Positions 12,282-25,240 of a DNA stretch of 64,000 nt are shown here, piece after piece. Under the pieces are notes generated by a model. That model searched no databases. It saw nothing but the letters and a program-made list of their open reading frames with translations, and had not been told where the DNA came from. The stretch is taken from the NCBI RefSeq assembly GCF_932294415.1, contig NC_065537.1, positions 65,548,290-65,612,289 on the forward strand. The letters are read 5' to 3'. The DNA is from Quercus robur (taxonomy: Eukaryota > Streptophyta > Magnoliopsida > Fagales > Fagaceae). The translations under genes and the position numbers were made by a program. Numbering within the stretch: the stretch's first letter is position 1; each line of letters starts with the position of its first letter.

Positions 12282-13349
12282 TCATTTCTTTGTCCATAAC
12301 ACCGGTAGGCCCATTTGGGGAGCAGTCCAAGTTAGCATGTGAGGAAGTTGGCTGCCCATAAGCGCGTTCCATTTGAATTTGAATGGAATTGTTCCATCCA
12401 TCCGGTTTTTGCGCCGGCTGACACATTGGACTTCCCATCCCATCATGCTCCCTTTTTCGCTTAGTGTTTGCTTCCCACCGTTCCCAGAGCTTCCCTCACC
12501 ACCTTTCGCCTCCGTTGCTTGAGAGTTTCTTGCCGTTGTCTGAACATTTTCTGCATCTCTTTCTCCGCCATTTTCATCTCTTTCCCCATTACTAGTAGAC
12601 CGCGACTTATCAGAACCCATCTTGCCATTTGCTCTTAACCAATCTCCGTATTGCCTAGGGGCATTGCGCCAATCTGAAGTTCCTAGGCAATGTTTGTCAT
12701 CATGCCTCATTTTTCCACAAAGGAAGCAAAAAGTTGGGAGCCTTTCATACTTGAAGGTTACCCAAAATTTTCCCCCCTCCATATTAGTTATCTTTCCCCC
12801 ACGTCAGAGAGGCTTTTCCAGCGGAAGATTGACTCTAATCCTCATAAACTTCGCTTGATCCGCTTGCCCAAATCTTTTATCCGACTCTATGAACTTTCCC
12901 AAACTATTTCCAAGCTCCTTTCCCACTTCATCATCCATCATTTCAAATGGGAGCCCCCAAACCTGAACCCAAAATGGAGAGTGCGAAAAATCGATATTGG
13001 ATGCTGTCAATCCTTTTCTCCATCTGCTTAGTATTAAGGGGTTGTTTTCGAAATTCCATGGGCCATTTTTCTCAACCCATTTGAGTTGGTATTCTGAGCC
13101 AAACTTAAACTGCAGAACATCATGTCCGACGTCTACAATTTGTAAATCGGAACCCATTTTCCAAGCCAATCTCAGAGTATTTTTCAGCGCCCTTTGATTC
13201 TGTTGTCTATTCGACAGAAGTTTGCCGAAAAGGCTCAATGAACACTCTTCTAACAGATTTGATCTATAGCACGTTGTGATATTTATTTCCTCCTCCTCCT
13301 CTCTTGTTAGACAGAGGTTGAGAAGACCATCAACCACCGCTTGCTCCAT
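12282..13349 (-). pseudogene. LINE ORF1: DUF4283 / CCHC nucleic-acid-binding protein
   Basis: The start at 13349 (MEQAVVDGLLNLCLT) leads through a DUF4283-type region (WVEKNGPWNFENNPLILSRW, WVQVWGLPFEMM). An in-frame TGA follows at about 12804, in a context where Arg CGA is expected (KPL-stop-RGGKI). The same frame continues with CFLCGKMRHDDKHC, a CCHC zinc knuckle (zf-CCHC_4), and then a low-complexity tail. It would have bound LINE RNA. The CGA-to-TGA change fits deamination of methylated C. Confidence 0.75.
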
Positions 13350-14656
13350 AGCAGCGTTAAAGGAAGAGAGGGACAGACCCTAGAGAAGACCCTGATAGAG
13401 TTAATGGGAGAGAGATACTCGGCTAGCTAGACGAGAGAAAGTGACTCCTACAGAGGGAGAGAAAGACATACCCTTCTAAAGAGAACTGATTGATTAGACA
13501 TTTAGAATTTAGAAAGAACCACCGCCCAAATAGTGGAGAAAAATTATTTGTTAGAACAGAAAAATCAGCACCGCTCTGCAGCTAGCAAGTCATGAGTCCT
13601 CTATTTAATTTTGAATATGGCATAATTAATAATTTGTTTTAGATCTCAATCAATAATTGCATGGTGCAATTATAATGTAACTAACTTGCAACTTTGGCTC
13701 ACGCACAGAGATGTTTAATTCTAACGGTATTATTGATGTTGTAGACAACATAACATTTTTAAAGAATTAAAATGAGAGACGAAAAAAAGGAAAAAAATAC
13801 CTTGGAGTTTTGCCAAGAATTAATGAAACGTAAATCTAACTTTGGATATGAAGCATAATAATTAAACGAAGATATAAGATTTAAAGCAAATTTACTTCAA
13901 TTAGAAGTATATAATGGCAGAGAGGCAAATCAATAATACTAGGTTTCAAATGAGAAGCCTATCAATTGACCTACGTACGAAGATCAAGTTTCAAAGATCT
14001 AAATTAGCTCTTAATTGACCAATTATTTGTACGTACTGGATGTCTTTTAGCCTAGGTGCCTCCATGTCAAGCAAGTCCAACTCAATCCAACCACCATGAA
14101 GCCTTCATTTTAAGTTAAATAAATTTAGAGAAACAATAAATTTCATTACTGTCTGAGGTAACAAGTTATTAATGGTGGATAATAAAAAAATAATGATTGG
14201 CACATATAAAAATCAATAATAATCGATCAACTCAACAATTGAGAAATTTACTGTAAAAGCTATTTTGTTTTTAGCATTATTCTTTTAACTTAGGTGTTTT
14301 GTGTTTGTTAAAGTTTAGTTTTATTTCTAAGCTTTTCTCCAAAAAAAAAAAAAAAAAATCATTTAAATAAGTTTATTTTTTTAATGTTACATACAAAAAC
14401 CCACACAAAAAGAAAGAACCCCACATTGGCACCCAATCATACCTCTTGGGATATTTTCATCCATGCAAAACAATATAATATTATAATATAAACTAGCATA
14501 ATATTTAAATAAAAGAAATCATTGTAGAACGCTACACGAGGTCCAGCTCAAAGGAGACTGATCTGGTTTCTTTCAGGCCTAAACCTTTATTGGACTCGGA
14601 TTAGAACCAACAAAATGGAAGTTTCTAACTTTGATCTTCTCAGTCTTTATTGATCC

Positions 14657-14842
14657 TTAGGATATATGGATCTGGTGGAGTACTAGCCCGTCAACTCTTG
14701 TTGCTGGCCACACCCACGGATTAGCATTAGTAGGGTCCTCAATAAATATCAGCCAATATCTTGATTGCCAAAAGCACAGTCCAATTACTTGACCCAAAAC
14801 ATTACTTCCATTTGGGTGAAAACCCATCTCGATTTTCAACAA
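14657..14842 (-). other. Unrecognised small ORF shared by B1 and B2
   Basis: A 61-codon frame (MLKIEMGFHPNGSNVLGQV...) recurs with few changes at 59432-59686. I do not recognise the product. Conservation may only reflect recent duplication of non-coding DNA, and the B2 copy runs longer at its end, which argues against a fixed small gene. No intron or start context was convincing. Confidence 0.2.
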
Positions 14843-15365
14843 TAGGCCTTTTTAGACATTTAGGCTGCTTAGGCTAACTTACATGGTTCCAAAAAGAAAA
14901 TCCATTCAGAGAAACTAAGACTAAAACTTTGAGATAGTGATTATTACAACATTAAAATTTTTATTTTAGCCCAATTTACTCCCTAAACTTTGCATACATA
15001 CCAAATTGATGCATACATTAGTCTACAGATAAAGTGACTAAAAACTTCAAAACTAAGAATATATATCTAAAACAATATTTCTCATTCTAAAGAAGAAATT
15101 TATCTCAATTTGCAAAACTAGATCGATCTTGGATACCCATATTGAGAGAAATACATACCTACAAATTTACAAACATGTACTCCACCAGATACCCAAGACG
15201 TAACACCAATCCAAGTGGACGGAATAGCCATCTATGTTACTTTGGTTTTATAGATCAATGTTTTAAAACTCAATTGAAATAAAAGAAATGGGCAAAAAGC
15301 TAAAATCAATATGTCTCAAGCTTCCCATAAATAAATTAAAAAAAAGTCTCATGTTTAAACATGAG

Positions 15366-15475
15366 GACTTCATGTGATCTAGTTAGCTTAACTAGTAAAG
15401 TCTCTAATAGTTAAATAAGAAATCTGTGATTCAATTCCCGCTATAGATTGACACTTCAAAAAAAAAAAAAAAGAA
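15366..15475 (+). repeat. tRNA-derived SINE with poly-A tail (B1)
   Basis: A-box-like TAGTTAGCTTAACTAGTAAAG is followed by TCTCTAATAGTTAAATAAG, a B-box-like GTGATTCAATTCCCGC and a poly-A run at about 15458-15472. The B2 copy at 60530 has the same order and a longer poly-A. The family appears to be the one seen at 575, 6250, 33318 and 47590. Confidence 0.55.
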
Positions 15476-15497
15476 CTACATTTTAATGATGCGTTCT

Positions 15498-15731
15498 TCA
15501 GCCAATTGGGCCGGAGTACAAGGCCATCAATCTTGAACATCGTTTTGTCTCTCTCTCATCCTCGGCTAAACTGCATTTCCTCCGTTCTTCTTCACAGCGG
15601 ACAAATTTAAGGCTCTCCCAAACCAAGTCCAAATTACTCAACAATAAGCCCAAGCCTACACCAGAAACTAGCCCAAACCTTAAAAAAAATCCAAAAAGCT
15701 CAGACCTGGGCCTATTTGGTAACACTTTCAA
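15498..15731 (-). other. Open frame of unknown meaning, duplicated in B2
   Basis: A 77-codon frame (MKVLPNRPRSELFGFF...) recurs at 60671-60910 with an indel that changes its length by two codons. It has no recognisable domain. It may be a 5' leader or chance ORF; I would not call a gene. Confidence 0.15.
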
Positions 15732-16439
15732 AAACAGTATTCAAGTTTCTGTTTCTTCCTCAATTGAGCTCTTTTAGCTATTTTGTTGCAATTTTGGGCT
15801 TGTATCTGTAACGCCCAGTGGGCCAGAGACTGTTCTGCTAAGGTATATAAATTAAAAACTCAGTCCATGATTTATGTTAAATTTAATATATATTGTAACT
15901 TTGCAAATTGCAAGTAAGAGAGTTAAAGAATGTGGTGATTGAATTGCTATTTAAATTGTGATCTTTATAGGTTTTTGAAATTGGGATAGAATATTATATT
16001 TAAAGACCCATCGCCTATTGTATTTATCATAGAAATTATAAATTCATATGAAAACGTTTTTAAAAATTTAACTTTGTAGTTATAATACTTATTAGATAAT
16101 AGATAATATGATATTTGAGATTTGAGAATTAGTTATACTAGTGTGTAATCTTGTGCATATGCACAGGTATAATTAAAAACAATCACAATTAAGCAAAACT
16201 TAAGTGCAGTACTTAGGTGTTGTTCCTTAAGTTCCTCTTTTAAGATTCTATCATGTGACTTTTTTCTCATGAATGGAAGCATATTTTTTAAGTTAAGTAA
16301 TTACATAGCAGAATTTTAAGAAGTGAATCTAAGGAACAACACCTAAGGTACTGTATATAAGTTTTATCTATCACAATTATACTATTTAAATTATACATTT
16401 TTTTCAAAAGAGGTTTAAATTATACATGGTATTAGCTTA

Positions 16440-16625
16440 CATATATATATATATATATATATGATTTAGATTTTAATTGGATTTAGACTCTTCGGTTATC
16501 CAATAATTCACTTTTCATAAAAACTAAAAAAAAAAAAAAAAAAAAATAGATGGACATATGGCGCAAAATTGAACTTTAATTGAAATCTAATTTAGAATCT
16601 AATTGAATTTGAACTTTTCGATTTT
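16440..16625. repeat. AT microsatellite and first degenerate repeat unit
   Basis: (AT)n at about 16441-16462 is followed by a unit with TTAGACTCTTCGGTTATCC, AATAATTCACTTTTCAT, a poly-A, GATGGACATATGGCGCAAAA and AATCTAATTTAGAATCTAAT. Related units recur at 17455-17720 in B1 and once at 61640-61820 in B2. This is a low-copy AT-rich tandem/dispersed repeat. Confidence 0.5.
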
Positions 16626-16680
16626 TACAGTTAATAGTTTAAAAATTAAGGTCATTTAACCATTTCCCCCCAAATTTAAC

Positions 16681-16786
16681 ATCCCTTTAGATCCAACAAA
16701 AACAACATCTCACAAAAGAATAAGCCAAGCCTAATCCCTTTAGATCCAACAAAAACAACAACTCACAAAAGAATAAGTCAAGCCTA
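16681..16786. repeat. 53-bp direct tandem duplication
   Basis: Two copies of a 53-bp unit beginning ATCCCTTTAGATCCAAC lie head to tail with about two differences. Block B2 has one copy (about 61869-61925). The duplication therefore arose in B1 after the blocks separated, or was lost in B2. Confidence 0.8.
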
Positions 16787-17419
16787 ATGCACCATTCCTT
16801 GACTTGGGTCTATGGTATGTGAATTATAATTTTGAGTGACTACTTACTACTGAAATTTACTAAAGTACTAAAAACCTTAGTAACTTTTTAATTTGAATAT
16901 TTTAGGGGTTAAAAGATATTTTAGGGGTTAAAAGTGGTAAATGGGAATGAATGATATAAATTAAGTCCACACATTGTGTGGATGTAAGTCTATAGTGCTA
17001 GTACATTATAAAAGTTGGATTTCACAGTTGGTGGATGCACACAATGATGACAAATGACGCAATGACAATGCAAAAAATAATGACACATCATTTTTTGTAA
17101 TTTCCTTCATCTATTAGGGATGATATTGAATAAAAACAATGCTACATGATAGACAATTATTAGTACATGTCAATCTTTTTGTAATGTCAACAATAAATAA
17201 ATTTTTTAAAAAGTCCTTAAATGCACAATATAAATTCCACCATTATAATAAACTAGTGTGTAAACTCGTACATATACATGATTACAGTACAATTAATGAA
17301 TTAAAAACAATTACAATTATATAGTTCTAATTATATATTTTGTTTTATAGAAAATGTTGAAATTATACATGGTATTAGCTTATAAATTTTTTAAACCATA
17401 TATTTCTAAAATGTGTAAT

Positions 17420-17426
17420 GGTTTAT

Positions 17427-17458
<32 letters not shown>

Positions 17459-17727
17459 GATTTATAATTTAATTGAATTGATACTCTTCGATTTTCGCAC
17501 TCAATAATTCACTTGTCACAAGAACTAAAAAATTAGATGAATATTTGGCGCAAAATTTGACTACAATTAAAATCCAATTTAGAATCTAATTGGATTTGAA
17601 CTCTTCGATTTTTACACTCAATAATTCACTTAGCACAAAAATTAAAAAGTAGATGGGACACATGACGCACAATTGGACTCTAATTGAAATTTAATTTAAA
17701 TTCTAGTTTGATTTTCTCTAAGTTTTG

Positions 17728-17760
<33 letters not shown>

Positions 17761-17765
17761 TTATT
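17420..17765. repeat. AT microsatellites flanking degenerate about 115-bp repeats
   Basis: (AT)n tracts at about 17431-17452 and 17737-17760 flank two degenerate units. These contain CTCTTCGATTTT, CACTCAATAATTCACTT, AGATGGGACACATGACGC-like words and AATTTAATTTAAATTCTA. Most of the tract is missing from B2, where 62610 joins directly to sequence equivalent to 17785. Confidence 0.5.
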
Positions 17766-18029
17766 TATTTATTTTGTTATCCACTATAAGCTCTTTTAAT
17801 ACTCCACAATATTTTCTTTGGATAACCTAGAAGGCATCTTTTCATTTTCGGAGTAACCTAAATGACATGTTTAAAATGTGCTAAGTATGTGTAATAAAGT
17901 ATCATAATAAACTACAAATGCTAATATAGTACACTACTTATAAAGGATTTTTTTTTTCTCCAAAAAAAAAAAAAAAGTTATAAAGAATTTCTTCATTGAT
18001 ATCTTTTATATTTTAGGAAAAGATAAGTG

Positions 18030-18440
18030 TACTTTATTAGCTCAAGTCATTTGGGAATACACTCTCCAGATCAAATGGTAGCTCTTCTACCCAAATGCCT
18101 AAACCTGTAGATGAAACACTCTTCTAGCAGGGCATGAGCTAAATAGTTGCTCTCTCTTTCAACATGATTAAAATTAAACCAAAGTAAAGAACTTAATAGG
18201 ACTTTTGTCTCTTTAATAATATGTCCATGTAAAGCAAAACAAAGGTCTGTTGTCTCTCAAGGCTGAGATGACCAACATTGAGTCCCCCTTCAAATTCAAG
18301 CTTGTGAATATTAAGATCCTTGGCAAAATGAACTGCAGTAAAAGCTTCAATGGCTTCAACAGAGTGAAGGAGAGGAATGTTTTTGGCTCATTGCTGCAGT
18401 ATTAAGACCATTGGATACCTGCCATAGATATATATTAAGG
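18030..18440 (-). pseudogene. LINE ORF2 RNase H tail, decayed copy 1
   Basis: On the minus strand this resembles a C-terminal RNase H (RVT_3) region: CATTCCTCTCCTTCACTCTG, then the reverse of AAGCTTGTGAATATTAAGAT (frame NIHKLEFEG) and the reverse of GGTCTGTTGTCTCTCAAGGC. Similar copies at 58240-58710 and 63286-64000 give the consensus product. It has many breaks and is not the same LINE family as 7618-13484. Confidence 0.5.
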
Positions 18441-18579
18441 ATCATTGGATCAATGATTTTGTCTCTTTGTCTTTGTTTGTAGTTTGTGAATACTAAATGA
18501 ATTCTTATTTGAAGTTTAATTAATTTTCATTTTGCTTATACTCCGCCACTTAGTTTGAATTTCTGGGTTTGCCCCCTCC

Positions 18580-20675
18580 TACAATCTACTAACCAGAATT
18601 CGTTTAAAAGCTTCAGGTCTTCGACCCATCCAAAAATAAATCACTAATAATAGAGATAAGAGGGTTGTTTCGGGAAGAAAAAATTCTGGAATTAGGGAAT
18701 TGTGGTAACCAATTTTTTCCCCAAATATTAAACTTACTCCCATCACCTTACTCAAACTGCAAAGCAATTTTGGAGAGCAAAGAGTACTCCATTTAACCTA
18801 ATAGATTTTTTCTGGTATTACTTTATTTTTCATTGATATCTAACTATATATCTAGTTCTATATTATATATCTAATTATATTACCTTGGCAAACAAAGAGT
18901 CATACTAATTCTTTTATTTTTTAATTTTTTATGGTAATACTAACTTATTGCTACATGAGTATCTGATATTTTTATTGATTTAATCAATTTAAATAAAAAT
19001 TAATTGCATGCTCTCCCTTATTTTAGAAAAAAAAAAGGTTTAAATTGATTTTTTTATAAATTATTATAAAAAGTCACAATATCATTCAAATAATAGTTAC
19101 AATATATGAGCAAACCATAACATGCAGTCTACAATTGTCCAAATTCCAACAAGTCCAAGGCACAAGAGTACTGGACCCAAGCTAATTCGTACTAAAAGCA
19201 TCTATGATATCACCTATAAATAGAAATGACAACTATCAAAAGAATTTTTTAAATCGAACTTTTCTTTTTTAGCAAAAATGAAAATTCCTTAACTAACATT
19301 TTCATGCATGAAGTTTCCTTTTTCTATCCAAAATAAAATCCTTTGATTTGTTTTTTCTGTGTAGATTCTCATGCATAAATGTTTGTGGTTTAAATTTATT
19401 CAGGTGACCTTTTCCGTGATATAAATTCTCTCAAATAGTGACTATTACACACAACCTATATACATTTAAATGGCATTTTTCTAACGTAAATTATCGCATG
19501 GTAATTCAACCATTGAACTATAGAAATTGCTAAGAGTGAGTAATCCAGTGGGAGAGGGGACTCAAACCCAAGACACTCTGTATAGCAGAGTTTTGTTGGC
19601 CCAAGTTCACTAGGCCACAAATAAGTTTCACACTTTCTAAGGTACCAAAACCACAAAATATTTTAACAATTTTTGCCTGCTTTATAAATTTATTGAAAAA
19701 AAAAAAAAAAAAAACCAACAAAACTTAATTAGCCAATTCAGTTGAACCAGAACATGTAGGAGAATGCTTTCTTTCTTGCCATCATCATCATGGTTTCTAT
19801 AGATCCTTTTTCGCTGCTACTTTTGCCTTAGCTAGATAAATGAGGTATATACAGAGTAACTTAGTTGAGTATAAATCAACCAAATATACAGTGTGGCTAT
19901 TCAAGTACTGCTGTCCAATTGCAATATTCAGAGTTTAGAGGACATATATAAGGTGTAGGGGACAAAAGATTTTTATGTTCTAGTTTACCAAGACTAGTAA
20001 ATTTGCTAAAACAAGATTTACAAGCAGCCATTTCATTCGTTCTACGCCAACTGTGGTGTGAAGATGGTGAGAAGTTTCACTTGCTAGTTGATTGAAAAAG
20101 ATAATGGTCCTCGGTCACCACAATGACCTCTGACGTATGAGATATGTAAACCAAAAACAAACAAACAAAAAACCTATCTTATACGCAATCAAGAATTCAA
20201 TAATTACGGAAAGTGTACACGTATAAGACTGAAAAATCAGCACTGCCCTGCAGCTGCCTAGCAAGTCAGCCCTCTATCAGTCTTCTCTGCATATAGCCAA
20301 ACTCTCTCGTGATTCAAGGATATATACAATGTATGCTAACAGATCTGATCATAGATACTAACAATAAGCATGCTGTTACGTCTTCAAATCTAAGTTCATG
20401 TCAGAGACCAAATTTGACTTAATCACTCTCAAATAATTTATCAAGATGACGCATGTACTAACACCAAGAAATTTTTGTTGTGTTCTTGATGTTGATATTA
20501 TCCCACTTCCACGAACTTTCGTTCATCTATTTGAGTGGAAACTACTTGTTACTTTCTTGTAGAAGATAATACTTTTCATCATGACCACAAAAACAAGTTC
20601 ATATTATCTTCATCCACAGCTAGCTATGGAAGTTTTCTAGTATGTACTAGTGCAAAAAATTCCTCTCTACCTCCA
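18580..20675 (+). promoter_or_regulatory. 5' flank and promoter region of gene 2
   Basis: The region is collinear with 640-2740, including the relic SINE (19545-19640 here), the TTTGACTTAATC W-box-type core near 20415 and the GGATATATACAATG TATA-like element near 20319. Homology starts close to AGGGTTGTTTCGGGAAG at 18661, which marks the left edge of the second duplication unit. Confidence 0.5.
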
Positions 20676-23600
20676 ATGGTAAGAGGATTGACATTCAGTG
20701 CAGGACTCACAGCCCTTATTGCTCTTGCACTAGTCCATGAAACACTCAGTGCTAATGATCATTACTGTCCCCCTTCTTCCTGTGGCAATATCCCCAACAT
20801 AAGCTTTTCTTTTCGATTGAAGAGCGATCCAGAAATCTGCGGGGACTCAAGGTATCAACTGTCATGTGAGAACAATCGATCGGTGTTACACTTATTTGCT
20901 GGAAAATACCACGTACAAAAAATCAATTATAATAACTACACAATCAGGGTTGCAGACTCTGGTAGACACAACGACAATTACTTCTCCACCACCCCGAGTT
21001 ATTACTTATATCGCTATAATTTCAGTAATGGATATCACTCTAAATATACCACTTATCAGCCGAAGTTAGCAAAGTCGGAGCCGTATGAGTATCAGTGGAT
21101 GAATTCAAATATGGAGTATGGGAATCCTGAACTATCAAGGAATGTGGTTTTCATGAGCTGTGATAAACCAGTGAATTCTCCTTACTATTTGGACACTTCT
21201 ACTTGCATCGACAACTCTTCTAATTATATATCTCGTTCCAAGAGGTATAGATATGTTAAAGTTGGTAAAACGAATGCAACCGAAGTGACTGACTCGTGCC
21301 AAGTAGAGAAGATAACTCGGACATCGTGGCCAAGAAATGATGACCATAATGTATCCTGTAAAGATGTCCACAATGAATTGGTATATGGTTTTGAGATTTC
21401 ATGGCTCGGAGGTAATCGTAAAAGTTTTTGCGAAAGAAAGTACAATTATTGCAACCTCAATGACACGAACCATGTTCAATGCTTCGGTGAGTTCAATGAT
21501 GAGTAAATAATACGATAAAGGCCACAACACTTTCCTGTTTCTAATTTAAATAACATGTTCAGCATTATTTTCCTGTATTTCCCCAATTTTTTTTTCTTCC
21601 CCAAAAGCTGATGATATTCGTTTTCTTTGTTAAAGCAGGAATCTTTGACAGACTGAACAGATTTTGCACGCAACAAGGAAAATTTGTATGCATAGGTAAG
21701 GTATCGGCACAAGTTTTTTATTTTTATTTATTATTTTTTTTACAACGTAAGATACATAGGCAATTAAGGATTTAAATTTTTTGTGAGTGCTTGATGCATG
21801 ATAACACAAGAGTAACCATGTGCTTGATCTCCACCTTTACCCCTTCATTTAGATCTCAAAAACTATGAGAAAAACAAAAACGATCGAGTACTATTGAAAT
21901 TCTTGTTTGTTGAGATGGCTTTAATCAAAGTTCAAGCCAAGTTGAAGCAAAAATTACTTGCAATAATTATCTGAGGGTGATTATTAAAAAACTTAACTTA
22001 TACAAAATCTAATAAAAAGAAAGCTTCACACATTGATAACAAAAAACAAAAAAAAACACACACACACACACAAACACATAAAATCTTACAATTTCTCTCT
22101 ACAAATTTTTATATTTTGAAATCTTTACATGATAGTCTCATTATCAATCTTCTCCCAAAAAAAAATGTCTTATTATCAATGTTGCAAGCTATATATATTC
22201 AAAAGTTTAGTCAAATAAAATATTTCTTAAACTTTTTCTTTTTATTTGTAAAGACCGTAATATATTGTTAAGGAGACCAAAGTTTAAGGATAAAATTTGA
22301 CTACAAACTTAATTGTAGCCTAAAGTAATAACTCTCACTAAAAAAATTAATATTGCTAAATATTTTGAAAATCTAACCATTGAATTACATGTTCTCTGTG
22401 TTCTTAAAACACATGCCGAATTTCATGTCAATTGGATATTATTTACTATTCGATCCATAAACTTATTTTTTATGTATAATAAACTCAAAATTTAAACATT
22501 TGATTGATGACCTAGTTATTAATCTTTAATATTCTTAAAATTTTGTAAATATGAGGGATATAAGAAGAAAATGTAATTAAACGTTAGAATTTTTAAATTC
22601 ATATCCAATAAAATATATATATATATATATATATATATTGAATGGACTTGTAACTTCAGTTTACAACCATCCTGGACTCTATGTAGAGTCGCCCCTAATC
22701 TGAAGTACTGAATATATGTATACTCCTTGCCATATATATAGTATGTGAACCACAGAATCTTTGAACTTATTACTATAAGAGGAAGATATTGATGCATGAG
22801 ATTCTTTCTCATCTACCATGCATAGAGGTGTAGAAAAAATCTAAGTATGGCACAATTGATAATGTTAAAAGTTTAGCTGTTTATGTATACATGAGTTTCT
22901 AATCTGGCCTTTAACTTCTTTTGATTTTAATGGATATTCGTTTTTTCCTTTTCAGCTGTGCCCTACGCTTTTATTACTCCTTCTCTGATCCTCCTCATCA
23001 GTAAGAACTTCTTACCTTCCTCTTTCCTTTTGGAAGATCATTTCGTTTAAAACGAAGGATGAAGAATAATTGGCCAACCTTTACACAATTCTCTTTATAG
23101 TTCAAATCAGTGTGAATTTAAATTTAATCCTATTGTTTGAAAAGTTTCAATTAAAGTCCTACATTATTTTAAATTGTTTCAAATTGTCCCTCAAAAAGAT
23201 CATTGTCAACTAAATGTTCTGAAAAATCAAATAAATTGTGCATAAAGACCCGTCACACATCAACTCAAAGTGATATTTTATAAACAGAAAAAAAAAAAAA
23301 AAAAAAGACCCTCACAAAATGTTCAGTTCGTCATTAGATTGTATTTATTTGCTAGGATTATCTAAAATAATTTTGAAAGTTCTTTTGAGCTAAATGTTTT
23401 ATATGATTCACATGGAAGCATTTGTGATATCTATAAACGTTTTAAATATAAGTTAGATGAATTTCCGTTAGTTTTTGTTAATAATAATTCAATGAGGGGG
23501 CAAAGTGAATTGATTTAAAAAGTTTATTGTTTCAATTATTGTGGGCTGATTAAAACTAGTCCCCCGTGGACCTCCAAGAAATAGAGCTAATAAGTCTCAC

Positions 23601-23787
23601 ACAATTTATTTATAATTGTACGACAGGGAATAATCACTCTATAATGGGAAGCTCAAACAATTGGTTTCATTGACAAAAAACATATTACAATGGTATCACT
23701 AGTACAATTTTCTCTACCCTCACCTGTACCTGTGGTGCTTTGTACTCTCTCATTTGCCCTAGGTTGCCTCCTTTCTTTTTCAGATTC

Positions 23788-24626
23788 TGTATGTTTTTAG
23801 ACCCCTTAAACACAAACAGATTAACCTAGTTATTTAACCAAGTGATTAACTTAGGTAAATTATACAGATCTAGTTTAACATAGATAAATCATATCATTGA
23901 AACAGTGCAGAAAATAAAGAACACAACAATATGATAACCCAGGAAAACCAAACCGGTAAAAAACCTGAGAAGGATTTAACCTAACTATCCTCAAGGTAAA
24001 ATAGATCCATTATGAAAGAATTGAAGTTTTACAATAGCGACTTAGACTACTAACATCCTATTGCTACGTACATCGAGTAGAAAACTTACTACCAAGACCA
24101 CGTGACAACTTCGAGTCCACAGACTACTTCTTTCTTGGATTCACAGCAACCACAAGTACTCCCACTTGTATTTTCTTTACGCTCTTTACGTAGCAACTGA
24201 AACAATCACCAAGTTCTCGACATCAATCTCGATCTTGATAACTCTAAGTATGTATGAAGACAAACACCTTTAGATATCACAAGAGATTCATACACACAAC
24301 ATAAACAACTACCATAAAACGTGGTTAGGGTTTTTCCTTTTATACTTAAGGCAAAACATAAAACCCTACACGTCATATGGGCTTGGGCTGAGTTGGAAAA
24401 CTTTGCAGAAAAACAATTTGCACGAGCTTCGATCGATCGAGTCTAATTTTCGATCGATTGAGTTTTGCAGATTTACACAATAAATCCTGCAGTACACTTG
24501 ATTCCAACTTTACACAAAAACACACTTTGAATAGCTTAAATCTAGACTAAATGTTTTGATCATGGTTTGCCAACATTACACATTAAAATTCTAATACATT
24601 AGTTCCTAATTCCTTAGAACCTAACA
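23788..24626 (-). repeat. 3' LTR of the gag-only element
   Basis: An 839-bp LTR with TG...CA ends on the window's plus strand (TGTATGTTTTTAGACC ... CCTTAGAACCTAACA). It contains the repeated word GATCGATCGAGTC near 24431. It pairs with 30166-31001. Confidence 0.85.
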
Positions 24627-24627
24627 A

Positions 24628-24642
24628 ACTCCCCCTTTGGCA
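24628..24642 (-). other. Polypurine tract
   Basis: Directly beside the 3' LTR the minus strand reads GCCAAAGGGGGAGTT, the usual Copia plus-strand primer type. It fixes the element's orientation as minus. Confidence 0.8.
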
Positions 24643-25240
24643 ATATGTGACAAAATACATAATAAAACAAAATGCTCAAAGTTACAAAAACAGCCCATTA
24701 AAATATAATTGCCAACCAAAAACAATTCAACCTAACTATTATCTATCAGTTGCAAGTGTAGACAGCAGCACGACTGAATCAACCTGTATATTCCTGAAAC
24801 ACTCAACAAATACATAAACGCATGTGTGGAAAATACAAGTAAAACAAAATAAATTTTTGATTCACATAACATAAAATAAAAGATATATATCATGAATAAC
24901 CTCATAAATATAATTAACAGCCAATGTAGCACAATGTGAAACAAGAAACAGAAATAAGAACATAATGTCTCCCCCTATCATATACAACTCATAAAAAATA
25001 AAGACATCATGAGCCAAAAAAAAATGTACAATGTGAAGCATCTAGATACAATCTAAAGCTCCAAAGCTCTTAAACAAAAAATCTCCCCCTATTGCCATCC
25101 ATATGTACTTCCCCTTTTTGTGACGAATTGCCAAAGGGCAATCAAGACTCATCATCAAAAGGAGGTGGCGGAGGTGACCGTCTAAAGCTTGCCAAATTTG
25201 CATGCAAAGCTTGAAGCTCTGTGAGTACATCCACGAAAAG

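Larger units (their letters stand above)
7618..13484 (-). mobile_element. L1-type LINE, nearly full length, minus strand
   Basis: A non-LTR retrotransposon inserted on the minus strand. The 14-bp target-site duplication ACTGATTGATTAGA lies at 7604-7617 and 13485-13498. The minus-strand 3' end is the A-rich tail seen as TTTATTTATTTTTTTTT at about 7622-7640. Paralogous empty sites exist near 53112 and 41757. It carries ORF1 (DUF4283 plus CCHC) and ORF2 (endonuclease, reverse transcriptase, zf-RVT, RNase H). Both are interrupted, so it is not autonomous now. Only one paralogous block carries it, so insertion followed the duplication. Confidence 0.9.
13500..18025. other. Intergenic block B1 (paralogue of B2)
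   Basis: About 4.5 kb of AT-rich intergenic DNA aligns by eye with 53130-62840. Shared landmarks include AAGTCCAACTCAATCC (14070 and 55100), the conserved ORF near 14657, a SINE near 15366 and the CATTGTGTGGATGTAAGTC stretch near 16975. I see no intact host gene. Relative to B2 it lacks a 3.8-kb segment (junction near 14570) and two MITEs. It has extra AT-rich tandem sequence at 17340-17760. Confidence 0.65.
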
